NCBI GenBank assembly: GCA_020634395.1
Contig: JACKBU010000001.1
Coordinates: forward strand, 186,001 to 250,000
Direction of reading: 5' to 3'
DNA from: Ardenticatenaceae bacterium
GTDB taxonomy: Bacteria > Chloroflexota > Anaerolineae > Promineifilales > Promineifilaceae
DNA: 64,000 nt
In this document: positions 24,906 to 33,639 of the stretch, piece by piece
Layout: every line of letters starts with the position of its first letter
Numbering within the stretch: position 1 is the stretch's first letter
The notes under the pieces: model-generated
Told to the model about the DNA's origin: nothing
Database searches by the model: none
The model's input: only the letters and a program-made list of their open reading frames with translations
Translations under genes and position numbers: made by a program

Positions 24906-26093
24906 ATGGACGCACAGATCGACTCTCTTGTGGCTCAGTTGGTGGCGAAAATGGGCAGCCGGTTAACGGCCGTCTACCTCTTCGGCAGTTACACGCAGCC
25001 CTACTTCCAACCCGGCGAATCCGACGTCAACCTGCTGTTTGTGCTGGCCGACGACGCCGACATGCAAGACCTGCGGGACGCATTTTTGCCGCTGTGGCAG
25101 CAGCACGGCCACTGGCTGCGGCGCGGTCCCTGGGCCGCCCGTGCCGGCACGCTGGCGCGCTTCCGCCGCCTGAATCCCCACTTCGCCCATCACCTTTCCT
25201 TGCACGGCCGTTTGCTGCACACCGACCTTTCCTTTGAGCCTGGCCCCCTGCCCGCCCTCGACCCGCACGAAACGTTGGGCCATCTGGCAACCCAGGCCCT
25301 GTCCGCTTCCAGCGCCCTGCTGCCCGATCTGCTGGGGGAGGCGACGGCCGTGCAGCGCCGCGCCGAACTACGCCGCCTGGCCCGGCAGTTGTGGCAAAAA
25401 CCCATTCCGGAGGAAACGGCCGTGCGTTCCTACGCCCGCGTGCAGCATATCCTCGGCCCCAAAATCGCCCAACTGCCCGCCGCCCGCGCCTGGAACAACA
25501 CCACCATTCCGGCCGTCACCGCGCCTTTTCTGCCCGGGCTGCAATCCCTTTACCAGCAGGGAGCAAACATCGTCATGGTGCTGGCAAACCTTGGCCCACA
25601 AGCCATCCGCGACACCAACTGGGAACAGCTCAAAGAGCGGCTGGCGCAAGAATGCGAAGGGCTGGTCGTGACAACGGCCGTGCAGCTCTGCCTCAGCCTC
25701 GTCTACGACAACCCCATCGGGCTGGTCCTGAAAAACTACCAGCACAGTTGGGGCATGAACCCCGTGGCCGATCTGACCACCTCCCGTCGCCAGATCATGC
25801 GCCAGGCCGCTACCTTACCCTCCGGTATCGAAATGATCCAACTGCCCGCCGCCTATCTCACCCAGGACGACGATCACCTGCACAACCTCATCCACGATTT
25901 CCAAAACCGGCTCCTCAACATCCGGCTGGAGCACGAACTGCTGCACCGCTTTGGTTACACCCCATCCTTCATCCCGCCTGCCTCTTTGCCAGAGCGCACG
26001 GCGCCGCTGTACCAGCGTGTCAGCGCCATCTTTCGCAACCTGGCCTGGTGGTCCGATTTTTACCTCGACCAGATGCTCCAGGCTGAAGCATGA
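24906..26093 (+). CDS. nucleotidyltransferase-domain protein
   Basis: 395 residues. The N-terminal 110 residues show the minimal nucleotidyltransferase signature LFGSYTQPYFQPGESDVNLLFVL: a GS pair followed by an acidic site. In most active enzymes that site is D-x-D; here it is Asp-Val-Asn, so the second metal ligand is changed. The remaining 285 residues are helical with no motif I know. Start and expression are set by the leaderless promoter at 24894. Its stop overlaps the next start (ATGA), which ties it to the glycosidase-like gene. Aminoglycoside nucleotidyltransferase activity is possible but not supported. Confidence 0.7.
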   Translation: MDAQIDSLVAQLVAKMGSRLTAVYLFGSYTQPYFQPGESDVNLLFVLADDADMQDLRDAFLPLWQQHGHWLRRGPWAARAGTLARFRRLNPHFAHHLSLHGRLLHTDLSFEPGPLPALDPHETLGHLATQALSASSALLPDLLGEATAVQRRAELRRLARQLWQKPIPEETAVRSYARVQHILGPKIAQLPAARAWNNTTIPAVTAPFLPGLQSLYQQGANIVMVLANLGPQAIRDTNWEQLKERLAQECEGLVVTTAVQLCLSLVYDNPIGLVLKNYQHSWGMNPVADLTTSRRQIMRQAATLPSGIEMIQLPAAYLTQDDDHLHNLIHDFQNRLLNIRLEHELLHRFGYTPSFIPPASLPERTAPLYQRVSAIFRNLAWWSDFYLDQMLQAEA

Positions 26094-27181
26094 CCCGTCC
26101 GGCTTACAAGTCCGGGCTGCGACTGTTTACCCTGGCGCTCATTCTAACCTTCCTCCGGCCTGCTCCCCTGCTCGTCACGCCTGGCCCGCCGCAAACTGTG
26201 GTCACCCAGCACCCCATCCTGGGCACGCACACCCGCCTCACCGACGAAGTAGAAGAGTGGAAAATCAAGCGCTCGCTGGAACTGGTGCGCGAAATGGGCG
26301 CGCCCTGGATTGTGGAATTTTTCCCCTGGGCCTACTACGCGGCCGAGGATGGCAGCTACGCCTGGGGCCACCCGGACATGGTGGTAGCCCATGCCGCGGC
26401 GCAGGGCCTGCAAGTGGTGGCCCGCCTGGGCCTGACACCGGAGTGGGCCAGGCCGCCGGACACCCCCCTTACCTACCTGGACGAATCGGCCTATGATGAT
26501 TTTGCCGCCTACGCCGCCGCCTTTGCCGACCGTTACCGCGGCCGGGTGTCGGCCGTTATCGTGGGCAACGAACCGAATTTGAGCTATGAATGGGGCTACC
26601 GCCCCACCAGCCCGGCCGATTATGTGGCGCTGCTGAAGGAGGTGTATACGGCCGTTAAAGCCGCCAATCCCGACATGCAAGTGCTGGCTGGCGCGCTCGC
26701 TCCCACCCTGGAGCCAGAAGGCTCACCCTGGGGTCTCAACGATCTGGCCTACCTGCAAGGCATGTACGACGCCGGGGCAGCCGGCTATTTCGACGGGCTG
26801 GCCGTACATGCCTACGGCCTCACTTTCCCGCCCGAGGCCGAACCTGGGCCGGACATCCTTAACTTTCGCCGCGTGGAACTGGTGCGCCAGGTAATGGTCG
26901 ACAACAGCGACGCCGACAAAGACATCTACATCACCGAAACCGGCTGGAACGACCATCCGCGCTGGACGCTGGCCGTACGCCCGGCGCAGCGCATCCAGTA
27001 CACCCTCGATGCCCTGCAATATGCCGAAACCCACTGGCCCTTTGTCAAAATGGTGGCGATTTGGGCCTTCCGCTTCCCTGCGCCGCAAAAAAGCTACATG
27101 GATTATTACACACTGGTCACCCCGGAGTTTGTGAAGAAGCCGATTTATGAGGCGCTGCAAGAATATGCTCAGGAAAAATAG
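26090..27181 (+). CDS. secreted glycoside-hydrolase-like TIM barrel protein
   Basis: 363 residues. The N-terminal hydrophobic stretch (8-28) is a signal or anchor. The rest is a clan GH-A-like barrel: VGNEPN (about residues 162-167) supplies the Asn-Glu acid/base pair at the end of strand 4, and DIYITETGWND (about 280) the nucleophile Glu at the end of strand 7, as in GH5/GH39/GH53-type enzymes. The family cannot be fixed by eye. The start overlaps the preceding stop by four bases, and the 3' end overlaps the next gene, so the three genes 24906-27971 form one transcript. Confidence 0.8.
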   Translation: MTRPAYKSGLRLFTLALILTFLRPAPLLVTPGPPQTVVTQHPILGTHTRLTDEVEEWKIKRSLELVREMGAPWIVEFFPWAYYAAEDGSYAWGHPDMVVAHAAAQGLQVVARLGLTPEWARPPDTPLTYLDESAYDDFAAYAAAFADRYRGRVSAVIVGNEPNLSYEWGYRPTSPADYVALLKEVYTAVKAANPDMQVLAGALAPTLEPEGSPWGLNDLAYLQGMYDAGAAGYFDGLAVHAYGLTFPPEAEPGPDILNFRRVELVRQVMVDNSDADKDIYITETGWNDHPRWTLAVRPAQRIQYTLDALQYAETHWPFVKMVAIWAFRFPAPQKSYMDYYTLVTPEFVKKPIYEALQEYAQEK

Positions 27182-27971
27182 GAAGACTGGGAGACTGAAG
27201 ATTGCAGACTGGAGAGTGTCCAGTCTCCTCTTTCTTTTGCTTTTAACGGGCCTGGCGGCCTGCAACGGCCGTGAGTCTGCCTGGCCGCGCATACAGCAAG
27301 AAGGCGTGCTGCGGGTGGGTCTCGATCCCACCTACCCGCCGTTTGAAGTGGATACGGGCGGCGAACTCAGCGGCCTGGATGTGGATCTGGCGCAGGCTAT
27401 GGGCGCGGATCTGGGCCTGGACGTCGCCTTCAGCTACTTTGGCTACGATGGGTTGTACGACGCCCTGGCCACGGAGCAGGTAGATGTGCTCCTTTCGGCC
27501 CTGGTCATCGATCCGGCACGGCGGGAGGATTTTGCCTACAGCGAGCCTTACTTCAACGCCGGCCAGATCTTGATCGTGCGGCAGGGAGAAACGGCCGTCA
27601 CCAGCATGACCGATCTGGCCAACCGCACCCTGGCCGTCGAACTGGGCGCACAAAGCCACGTCGAAGCCCTGGAATGGAGCCGCAAGCTGGCCGGGCTGAC
27701 TGTGCAGCCGTACACCACACCAGAAGAAGCGCTGACGGCCGTTTTGCAGGGCGAGGCTGATGCGGCGCTGGTGGATGGAATTAACGGCCGTCTCTTCCTA
27801 CGTGATAACCCCGGCCTTACCTATACCGCCAACCCTGTCACCGTAGAACCCTACGCCCTGGTCGTCCGTATAGAAGACAGTGAACTGCTAGACCATCTAA
27901 ACGACAGCCTGGCCCGCCTGCAATCGTCCGGCGAATTGGACGCCATTATTGCCAAATGGTTGGGAGAGTAA
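27165..27971 (+). CDS. amino-acid-type ABC transporter substrate-binding lipoprotein
   Basis: 268 residues. The lipobox TGLAAC places the lipid on about Cys33. The body is an SBP family 3 fold: GVLRVGLDPTYPPFEV, LSGLDVDLAQAMG, DVLLSALVIDPARREDFAYSEPY. Such proteins bind polar amino acids or act as sensors. The permease and ATPase are not adjacent. I chose ATG 27165 (GAGG upstream; basic n-region); ATG 27147 and GTG 27216 are alternatives. An intergenic-type word hairpin (27206-27226) lies within the signal-peptide codons, which makes the start unusual. Confidence 0.8.
   Translation: MLRKNRKTGRLKIADWRVSSLLFLLLLTGLAACNGRESAWPRIQQEGVLRVGLDPTYPPFEVDTGGELSGLDVDLAQAMGADLGLDVAFSYFGYDGLYDALATEQVDVLLSALVIDPARREDFAYSEPYFNAGQILIVRQGETAVTSMTDLANRTLAVELGAQSHVEALEWSRKLAGLTVQPYTTPEEALTAVLQGEADAALVDGINGRLFLRDNPGLTYTANPVTVEPYALVVRIEDSELLDHLNDSLARLQSSGELDAIIAKWLGE
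27206..27226. repeat. word-repeat hairpin, GACTGGAGA family, inside a coding start
   Basis: AGACTGGA (27206-27213) / TCCAGTCT (27219-27226) with a 5-base loop, preceded by tandem GACTGGGAGACTGAAGATT-like words. Related to the repeats at 7090 and 50655, but here overlapping the 5' end of a gene. Confidence 0.65.
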
Positions 27972-27973
27972 CC

Positions 27974-28210
27974 ATGAACATCAGCAGGGAAAGAATCTTA
28001 GGCATTGCCCTTATTGCCGGCGGCGCGCTGGTAGGCGTGGTGGTGATTGTGCTGCTGAGCAGCTATGCGCGGAGGGGCGGGGTAACGGCCGTTACTGCCA
28101 CGCTGGGCGTCATCCTGGGCATGCTGCTTTTGGTCTTGCCGCAGTTCGCCCTGGGCATCTACCTGATCTGGCAGGATCTCCGCCAGTCCGCTGCCGAAGA
28201 TGACATTTAG
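27974..28210 (+). CDS. small membrane protein with two helices
   Basis: 78 residues. Hydrophobic segments lie at about 9-28 and 42-65, separated by a basic turn (SYARRGG), with an acidic C-terminus (AAEDDI). GGAGAG precedes ATG 27974, three bases after the previous stop. I do not recognise the family. It lies upstream of the 179-residue and SPFH genes but has a promoter-like TATACT behind it, so membership of that cluster is uncertain. Confidence 0.65.
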   Translation: MNISRERILGIALIAGGALVGVVVIVLLSSYARRGGVTAVTATLGVILGMLLLVLPQFALGIYLIWQDLRQSAAEDDI

Positions 28211-28236
28211 AACTGCCGTCCCCCGGCAACGTATGC

Positions 28237-28242
28237 TATACT
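28237..28242 (+). promoter_or_regulatory. -10 box ahead of the 179-aa/SPFH gene pair
   Basis: TATACT in the spacer 28211-28374, which would give a leader of about 125 bases; no clear -35. Confidence 0.4.
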
Positions 28243-28374
28243 GTGACCATCCTGCCAACCAGGTAACCGTTACCAATTTACATATTTACCGGCACGGCCG
28301 TGCGCGGCTTCATCCCCATTCGCTGCGCTGGCGCGCTGAGCGTTAAATCATTACTCAAGGAGAAATGTCAAACT

Positions 28375-28914
28375 ATGAAAGAATACGTGTCTGACCTCTA
28401 CGATAAAATCAAGGGCGAATCAAGCGGCCTGGGCAACTTGCTGGAAAAAGTGCCCGGCCTCAGCGGCTATATGGAACGCAGTCGCCGCCGCGAAGCCGAC
28501 CAGATTCTGCGCGAAACTGTCTCCAGCCAGCTAGAAACCGCCCGCCTCAATCTCAGCAACGTCCATCAGGAACTCAGCCGGGACATCGTCAAAGCCATGG
28601 ACTACGCCGAACCGCTGGGCCGCGCCGATAACATGCTCATGGGCCTGATCGGTAAGATTAAGGACGCGCCACAAGGTTACGCCGGTTTCTTCGATGCCGT
28701 CAAAGTCAAAGAAGAAGACCTGGCCCGCCTCTACGCCTTCGACGAAAGCATGCTCAACCATGTCGACGAAGTCAATGCCAGCATCGACGCCCTGCAAAAA
28801 GCCGTGCGCGACGACGGTGACATCAACAGCACCATTCGCCGCCTGACCACGGTCTTGCAGGCCGCCAACCAGGACTTTGCCAACCGTAACGAAGTCCTCA
28901 TGGGCATTGAGTAA
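28375..28914 (+). CDS. helical coiled-coil protein, 179 aa, SPFH partner candidate
   Basis: AAGGAGAAA lies just ahead of ATG 28375. The protein is almost entirely helical with charged heptad-like stretches (RRREADQILRETVSSQLETARLNLSNVHQELSRDIVKAMDYAEPL; DEVNASIDALQKAVRDDGDINSTIRRLTTVL). No membrane helix and no catalytic motif. It precedes the SPFH gene by about 100 bases with no terminator between, a layout like other SPFH proteins paired with a helical partner. Function unknown; a scaffold or sensor role is inferred from context. Confidence 0.7.
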   Translation: MKEYVSDLYDKIKGESSGLGNLLEKVPGLSGYMERSRRREADQILRETVSSQLETARLNLSNVHQELSRDIVKAMDYAEPLGRADNMLMGLIGKIKDAPQGYAGFFDAVKVKEEDLARLYAFDESMLNHVDEVNASIDALQKAVRDDGDINSTIRRLTTVLQAANQDFANRNEVLMGIE

Positions 28915-29017
28915 GATCGAGTCCAGCGAACAAAAATAAGTCTAGATTTTCCGGCTAATAAAACGGATTGTTACACAACCCACGAACATCCGATTACGCA
29001 ACAAAGGAGTAAAACCC

Positions 29018-30079
29018 ATGCCTCAAGTATTTGACCGAGTTGCCATCGAAACCTGGCTGCGCGACGAAATTGTGCAGAAGTTCCCCCGCGGCGGTCTGGG
29101 CGACATCAAACTAGGTTCTCAGCTTATCGTCAACCCCGGCGAAACCTGCGTCTTTGTGCGCGGTGGCGAACCGATGGGCACCTTCACCCCCGGCCGTCAC
29201 ACCCTCACCACCGAAAATATCCCCCTGCTCAGCGACTTGATTGAGCGCGGCCTTTTTGGCGGCAAAAATGTATTCACCGCCGACGTGTATTTTGTCAAAA
29301 CCACCGACATTACGATGAAATGGGGCACGGCCAACCCCATCATCGTTGAACACCCTCAGCGCTCGCCGGGAGCCAGCGCCATCGTAGGCAACGGCACCTA
29401 TGTAACCAAAGTTAAAGACCCGTGGCGCTTCCTCAACGCATTGGACGCCTTCCGCGAAAGTGTACGCCAGCAGGAGATCAAAACCCGTCTTGATCCTATG
29501 CTGGGCGTTATGATGCAAGACAAACTGAGCGAACTGGCTATCGCCAAGAATTTGGGTCCGGCGCAGCTGCAATCCTTCTCCAAAGATATCAACGACTTGT
29601 TGGTAGGACTGCTGCAAGAAGAGTTCGACGCCATCGGCATGGTGCTGGTGGACTTCAACATTCGCCTGGCTCTGCATCCCAAATCGTTGGAAGTGGTCAC
29701 CAACATGGGCTACGGCACCAGCTACGTGGCCAAGCAGCAGGCCGACGCGTTTGTAGAAGCGGCGCGCAACCCGGCCGGCGGCTCTATGGGCGACATCGGC
29801 ATTGGGGCGATGGGTATGGCCGCCATGCAAAACCTGCAACAACAGCAGGCTTTGCAGCAGCAGCAATCCCAGGCCACCCAATCCCCGCAGGCGCCAGCGG
29901 CCGGCGACACCGGCGCGGCCATGCCAGACGTAATGACCCCGGCGCAGGCGGCCCAAATCCTGCAAGTCGCCGAAGAAGATGTGATTGCGGCCATCGAAGA
30001 AGGGGACCTGAAAGCAAAGAAAATCGGCCGTGCCTATCGCATTAGCAAAACGGCATTGGAAGAATTTTTAGCCGGGTAA
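29018..30079 (+). CDS. SPFH/virion-core-like (YdjI-type) protein fused to an excisionase-type HTH
   Basis: 353 residues. About 25-240 form an SPFH/band-7 domain of the YdjI type (GSQLIVNPGETCVFVRGGEPMGTFTPGRHTLTTENIPLL; VYFVKTTDITMKWGT; EEFDAIGMVLVDFNIRLAL). A Gln/Ala-rich linker (265-303) follows. Residues about 305-353 form a helix-turn-helix of the excisionase/MerR-like type (MTPAQAAQILQVAEEDVIAAIEEGDLKAKKIG..YRISKTALEEFL). YdjI-type proteins in other bacteria usually end in a zinc ribbon or SHOCT segment. AAAGGAG precedes ATG 29018. The fusion of a membrane-stress scaffold with a DNA-binding-like module is unusual; the HTH may instead act as a protein-binding module. Confidence 0.85.
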   Translation: MPQVFDRVAIETWLRDEIVQKFPRGGLGDIKLGSQLIVNPGETCVFVRGGEPMGTFTPGRHTLTTENIPLLSDLIERGLFGGKNVFTADVYFVKTTDITMKWGTANPIIVEHPQRSPGASAIVGNGTYVTKVKDPWRFLNALDAFRESVRQQEIKTRLDPMLGVMMQDKLSELAIAKNLGPAQLQSFSKDINDLLVGLLQEEFDAIGMVLVDFNIRLALHPKSLEVVTNMGYGTSYVAKQQADAFVEAARNPAGGSMGDIGIGAMGMAAMQNLQQQQALQQQQSQATQSPQAPAAGDTGAAMPDVMTPAQAAQILQVAEEDVIAAIEEGDLKAKKIGRAYRISKTALEEFLAG

Positions 30080-30097
30080 GAAGCAAGAAGCAACAAA

Positions 30098-30144
30098 ACA
30101 AAAAGGAAGATTAAAGCGTTTCAGCGCTTTAATCTTCCTTTTTT
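30098..30144. terminator. bidirectional terminator between convergent genes
   Basis: Perfect stem AAGGAAGATTAAAGCG (30103-30118) / CGCTTTAATCTTCCTT (30125-30140) with six-base loop, flanked by A and T runs on both sides, so it can work on either strand. It serves the SPFH gene and the convergent gene ending at 30161. Confidence 0.9.
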
Positions 30145-30160
30145 CGTCCTTTTTGACCGG

Positions 30161-33100
30161 CTACAGTTCCCGATTGCGCACGGCGCGGAAGGCCGGGTAC
30201 ACGTGTTCCTTTCGCGCACCGTCTTTTTTGACAACCCCTGCGTTTCGCATCCAGTCTGACCAGCCAAACCAGATAAGGTTTTTGACGAGATCCGTGTGGC
30301 GATCCTGCACGTGTTTGTATACGTCTTTCATGTACTCACCAATCTCGCCGTAAAATTGGGGGCCGATCTCGCTGTCATCGGCCACGCCTATTTCAGTAAT
30401 CCAGAAGGTGTAGCCGGGCAGTTCGCGGCGGTAAACGTCAAACGCCTGGGCCAGTGTGCCGTAGTGCTGTCCCCAATCGAAGGGGGCTTTGGTAGCCCAA
30501 CGCGTATAGGGGTGGATGCCGATGGCATCCACCGGAATTTTGCCGCCAACGGCCGTTTCGACCTTCTTCAGGTAGGCGGCAGTGGCCTCTGGCCCGGTGG
30601 CCATGCCATTGAAAATGAGCGGCGCTTCGGGAGCGACAGAACGCACGGCCGTTGCCACCGCCGTAACAATGAGGCCCATTTGCTCTGGCTTGAGATATAC
30701 CGAAGCCGGATTATGCTCTTTGTCACCTTCGTTCCAAATCTGATAGGCCACCTCGTCCTTGTAGCGACGATAATGGGTGGCAATGTCCTTGGCCGCAGTG
30801 GCCAGATCCAGCGCATAACCAGCCCAATCATTACCGCCGGCCCAGGGCGCTTTGCCCCAGATCGTCTCCTGGTTCAAGATGATAAGCGACTTGACACCCA
30901 GGCGATTGTAGGCGTGGATGATGGGATCGTACTGCGCGAAGGCTTTGCGCAAGTCACCGCGCTCAGCGACGACGGTGCGCGCATCCAGTTTGAAGACGAA
31001 CCGCACCCAGTCCAACCCTTTGAAATCGTCGGAATCATAGGGGTTGCTGTGTGGGGCGTCCGGGTTGACATTGATGCCGGTCTGGAGGACGACCGGCGTA
31101 TCGACGGGTTTGGGAATATCGATGGGCGCCGGATTGCCCCTGGTGGAACGGTAAAAGATGGCAGAGAGGATGGCTTCCCATAACGGCCGTCCCGCCCGCC
31201 CATACCGCTCCTTCAAAGACGCCTCCTGCGCCGGTAACAGCCAGGGATCGTTGATGCGGTAGTCGTCGCCATCCTTGCCCACAATCAAGACCCAGTGCTG
31301 GTCGTTGTCTGTGTACGGGGTGTCGCTGGTGAAATCTACCTGCACCGCTACCGGGCGGCCTTCCAACAGGCTGGCGTCGATGCTTCGGATCACTTCCGGG
31401 CTGGAAGCCACCTTGCCGCCGTATATCATGTCGGTATATACGTCGGTCAGAGCGTTCCACTTGGTCAGGTTGACGTCGATGAAACCTCCCTGGCGCACCA
31501 TGGAATCATTCAACTGGGCGGGCGTGACCTGATGGCCGTAAGCATTGGCTACCATGGCAAAGCAGGTGAGCAGGCAGCCCCACTTCCCAATCGTCTGGTT
31601 GGAACCAACCTGCCCCAACCGCTTATCGGCCCAACGCGCGTCGCGCTGCGAAACCGGGGCAACTACCGAACTGCCGGGCAGCCAGGGCACCTGGACCCGT
31701 ACGTAGACGATTTCGCCAAATATTTCGCCTTTATCGTCGAACAAGCGCCAATCTTCGTAGTGGGTGCCGGGGGCCGTGGGAGCGGTCATGTCGATGGACA
31801 CGTCTACTTCTACGCCGGGGGCGGCGGGAGGCAGAGGGTAGCTGTCCTGGGCAGCCATTTTAACGCCACCCAGGTAACGTATGCTGAAGCCGTCGTCCCA
31901 GGCACGTGTGCCGGTGTTTTTCAGGCGCCACGTTTTGGTGAAAGCTTCGCCGGGTGTAATTACCGTATCGTCGGGAATGGTAACATCGGCGATGAACTGG
32001 CTGTTGCAAGTGCCTTCCGGGGCGCTGACCGGCGCCTGGGCGATGACGCGCGTGTAGATAACATCACCAAAAAGCTCACCTTTGTCATCACGCAAGCGCC
32101 AGTCGCTGAAGTGTGTGCCCGGTGTGTCCGGCACGGTCAGATCGAGGGAGATTTCTACCTGGGCGCCGGGTTGGGCAGCGGGGAGCGGCTGGGCGGTAAC
32201 GGCCGTCATCGCTTCCCCGGCCACGTGAACCACCTGGTAGCCATCGGTCCAGGCCACGTTGCCGTTATTCTCTACCAGCCAGGTCTTGGTGAAGGCTTCG
32301 CCGGTTGTCAGCACGGTGTCGTCCAAAATGGTGACGTCGCGAATGAAACGGCCGTTTGGCCGGCCCTCTTCGCCAACCGGCGACATGGGCGGGGCCTCCT
32401 CGGGCGGCTGTTCCGTAGGGTCAGCGATCTCGAACGTGGTAGTCACCGAATATTCGGTAATGGGTTTGATGAGCCGCTGGGCCCGGTTGGCAATGCCGGC
32501 AAAACCCGGCCCCAGATACCAGATGGCCGCGCCCAGGATTTCCGGGAATTGGGCGTAATATTCGGCCACGGCGGCGATGTCCTGCATGGCTTTGCTCACT
32601 GGCGGCACGCGTTCGTGGGTCCAGCCCCATTCGGTGATGAGGACATACGGCCGTCTGAGATGGTGTTTATCGCAGGCAGCAAACAGTTTTTCAAAACGGC
32701 CGATATGGTCACCGCGCAGGAACCAGATATCGGCCGTCTTAAAACTGTATTCGTGCAAAGCGACAGAAAGCTGGCGAGGATGCTGCTGGCACAATTCCAA
32801 ATATCGCAGCATGCCGTCGGTTTCCCAGGCGCCCTCATCGGGCGTCCCAGAAGAATAGCCAAAAGCGGCATATTTATAACCTTCGGCCAGAGCCAGTTGG
32901 CCCGTGTGGAAGGCGAAGTTCCCGATCCAATCTGCCCACTCCACCTCTTTGCGCAGTTCGTTGATGGTCTCAATCCAGACCAACTCTTTATCCAGTTCCG
33001 GCGGTAGATTTTTCTTGTGCCAATTCCAATGCTCCTCGGCGGCCAGGGCCGGTTCTTTGTTATAGTCGGGCACGTCGGGATTGCCGGAAGGGGGTGGTCC

Positions 33101-33319
33101 GCCAAGGGACGGCACGGAGCGCCGGAAAGCCAGCACATGGGGCACTTTGTTATTGCCGGCGCGCATCAACTCCTGGGCGTCAAACAAGCCGGTCATCGCG
33201 TCGGCAGCCTTGATGACAAAGGGGATTCCGGCCGCATCCAGTGTCCGTAAATAATCGCCGATGCCGGTGGGATTGCCACCGCTGGCAGTGTGGAAACCAA
33301 TTTTGTTAAAGGCTTTCAT
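30161..33319 (-). CDS. multidomain protein: two GH-like barrels, two NBR1-like domains, C39-like peptidase
   Basis: 1052 residues, AGGAGG before ATG 33319. Order of parts: residues about 1-300, TIM-barrel glycosidase-like (WIETINELRKE; VLITEWGWTHE as possible acid/base and nucleophile); about 323-426 and 443-543, two NBR1-like FW domains (GEAFTKTWLVENNGNVAWTDG; GTHFSDWRLRDDKGE); about 556-695, a papain-like C39_2 peptidase (SQRDARWADKRLG; GKWGCLLTCFAM with Cys; DQHWVLIVGKDGDDYRINDPW with His and Asp); about 745-1052, a second barrel (YQIWNEGDKEHN, FWITEIGVADD). No signal peptide is visible, so its location is unclear. FW domains also occur in the lipoprotein at 9142. Confidence 0.8.
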   Translation of the reverse strand: MKAFNKIGFHTASGGNPTGIGDYLRTLDAAGIPFVIKAADAMTGLFDAQELMRAGNNKVPHVLAFRRSVPSLGGPPPSGNPDVPDYNKEPALAAEEHWNWHKKNLPPELDKELVWIETINELRKEVEWADWIGNFAFHTGQLALAEGYKYAAFGYSSGTPDEGAWETDGMLRYLELCQQHPRQLSVALHEYSFKTADIWFLRGDHIGRFEKLFAACDKHHLRRPYVLITEWGWTHERVPPVSKAMQDIAAVAEYYAQFPEILGAAIWYLGPGFAGIANRAQRLIKPITEYSVTTTFEIADPTEQPPEEAPPMSPVGEEGRPNGRFIRDVTILDDTVLTTGEAFTKTWLVENNGNVAWTDGYQVVHVAGEAMTAVTAQPLPAAQPGAQVEISLDLTVPDTPGTHFSDWRLRDDKGELFGDVIYTRVIAQAPVSAPEGTCNSQFIADVTIPDDTVITPGEAFTKTWRLKNTGTRAWDDGFSIRYLGGVKMAAQDSYPLPPAAPGVEVDVSIDMTAPTAPGTHYEDWRLFDDKGEIFGEIVYVRVQVPWLPGSSVVAPVSQRDARWADKRLGQVGSNQTIGKWGCLLTCFAMVANAYGHQVTPAQLNDSMVRQGGFIDVNLTKWNALTDVYTDMIYGGKVASSPEVIRSIDASLLEGRPVAVQVDFTSDTPYTDNDQHWVLIVGKDGDDYRINDPWLLPAQEASLKERYGRAGRPLWEAILSAIFYRSTRGNPAPIDIPKPVDTPVVLQTGINVNPDAPHSNPYDSDDFKGLDWVRFVFKLDARTVVAERGDLRKAFAQYDPIIHAYNRLGVKSLIILNQETIWGKAPWAGGNDWAGYALDLATAAKDIATHYRRYKDEVAYQIWNEGDKEHNPASVYLKPEQMGLIVTAVATAVRSVAPEAPLIFNGMATGPEATAAYLKKVETAVGGKIPVDAIGIHPYTRWATKAPFDWGQHYGTLAQAFDVYRRELPGYTFWITEIGVADDSEIGPQFYGEIGEYMKDVYKHVQDRHTDLVKNLIWFGWSDWMRNAGVVKKDGARKEHVYPAFRAVRNREL

Positions 33320-33568
33320 GTGGGAACCTCCTGATTCTGAGCCGCAAACAAGTACAAGAAGGGTATACGAAGGGAACAGGCATTGTCAACGAGATTCATT
33401 AACAAAAACATAACAAATGTCATTTGTCATCGAGTCACAACCTGCTACCATTTTGGCTGGTTGGAATTATGAATCGGCGATTGATGGAATTGTTTTATGC
33501 TATTCTCACATCACGTTTCGCCAACTGAACCAGCGTATCAGTTTTGCCGTTTCTCTCATTATTTTATT

Positions 33569-33583
33569 GGTAAAAGTTTTACC
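33569..33583. promoter_or_regulatory. small perfect inverted repeat upstream of the nuclease gene
   Basis: GGTAAAA-G-TTTTACC, 57 bases before the nuclease ATG. It lies in a 320-base AT-rich spacer (33320-33639) in which I see no gene and no convincing promoter. It may be an operator. Confidence 0.35.
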
Positions 33584-33639
33584 CAATTTTACTGTGCGGC
33601 TCACTGTGCGTTGGGCCGCTCACAAGGAGATGTTTTTAA

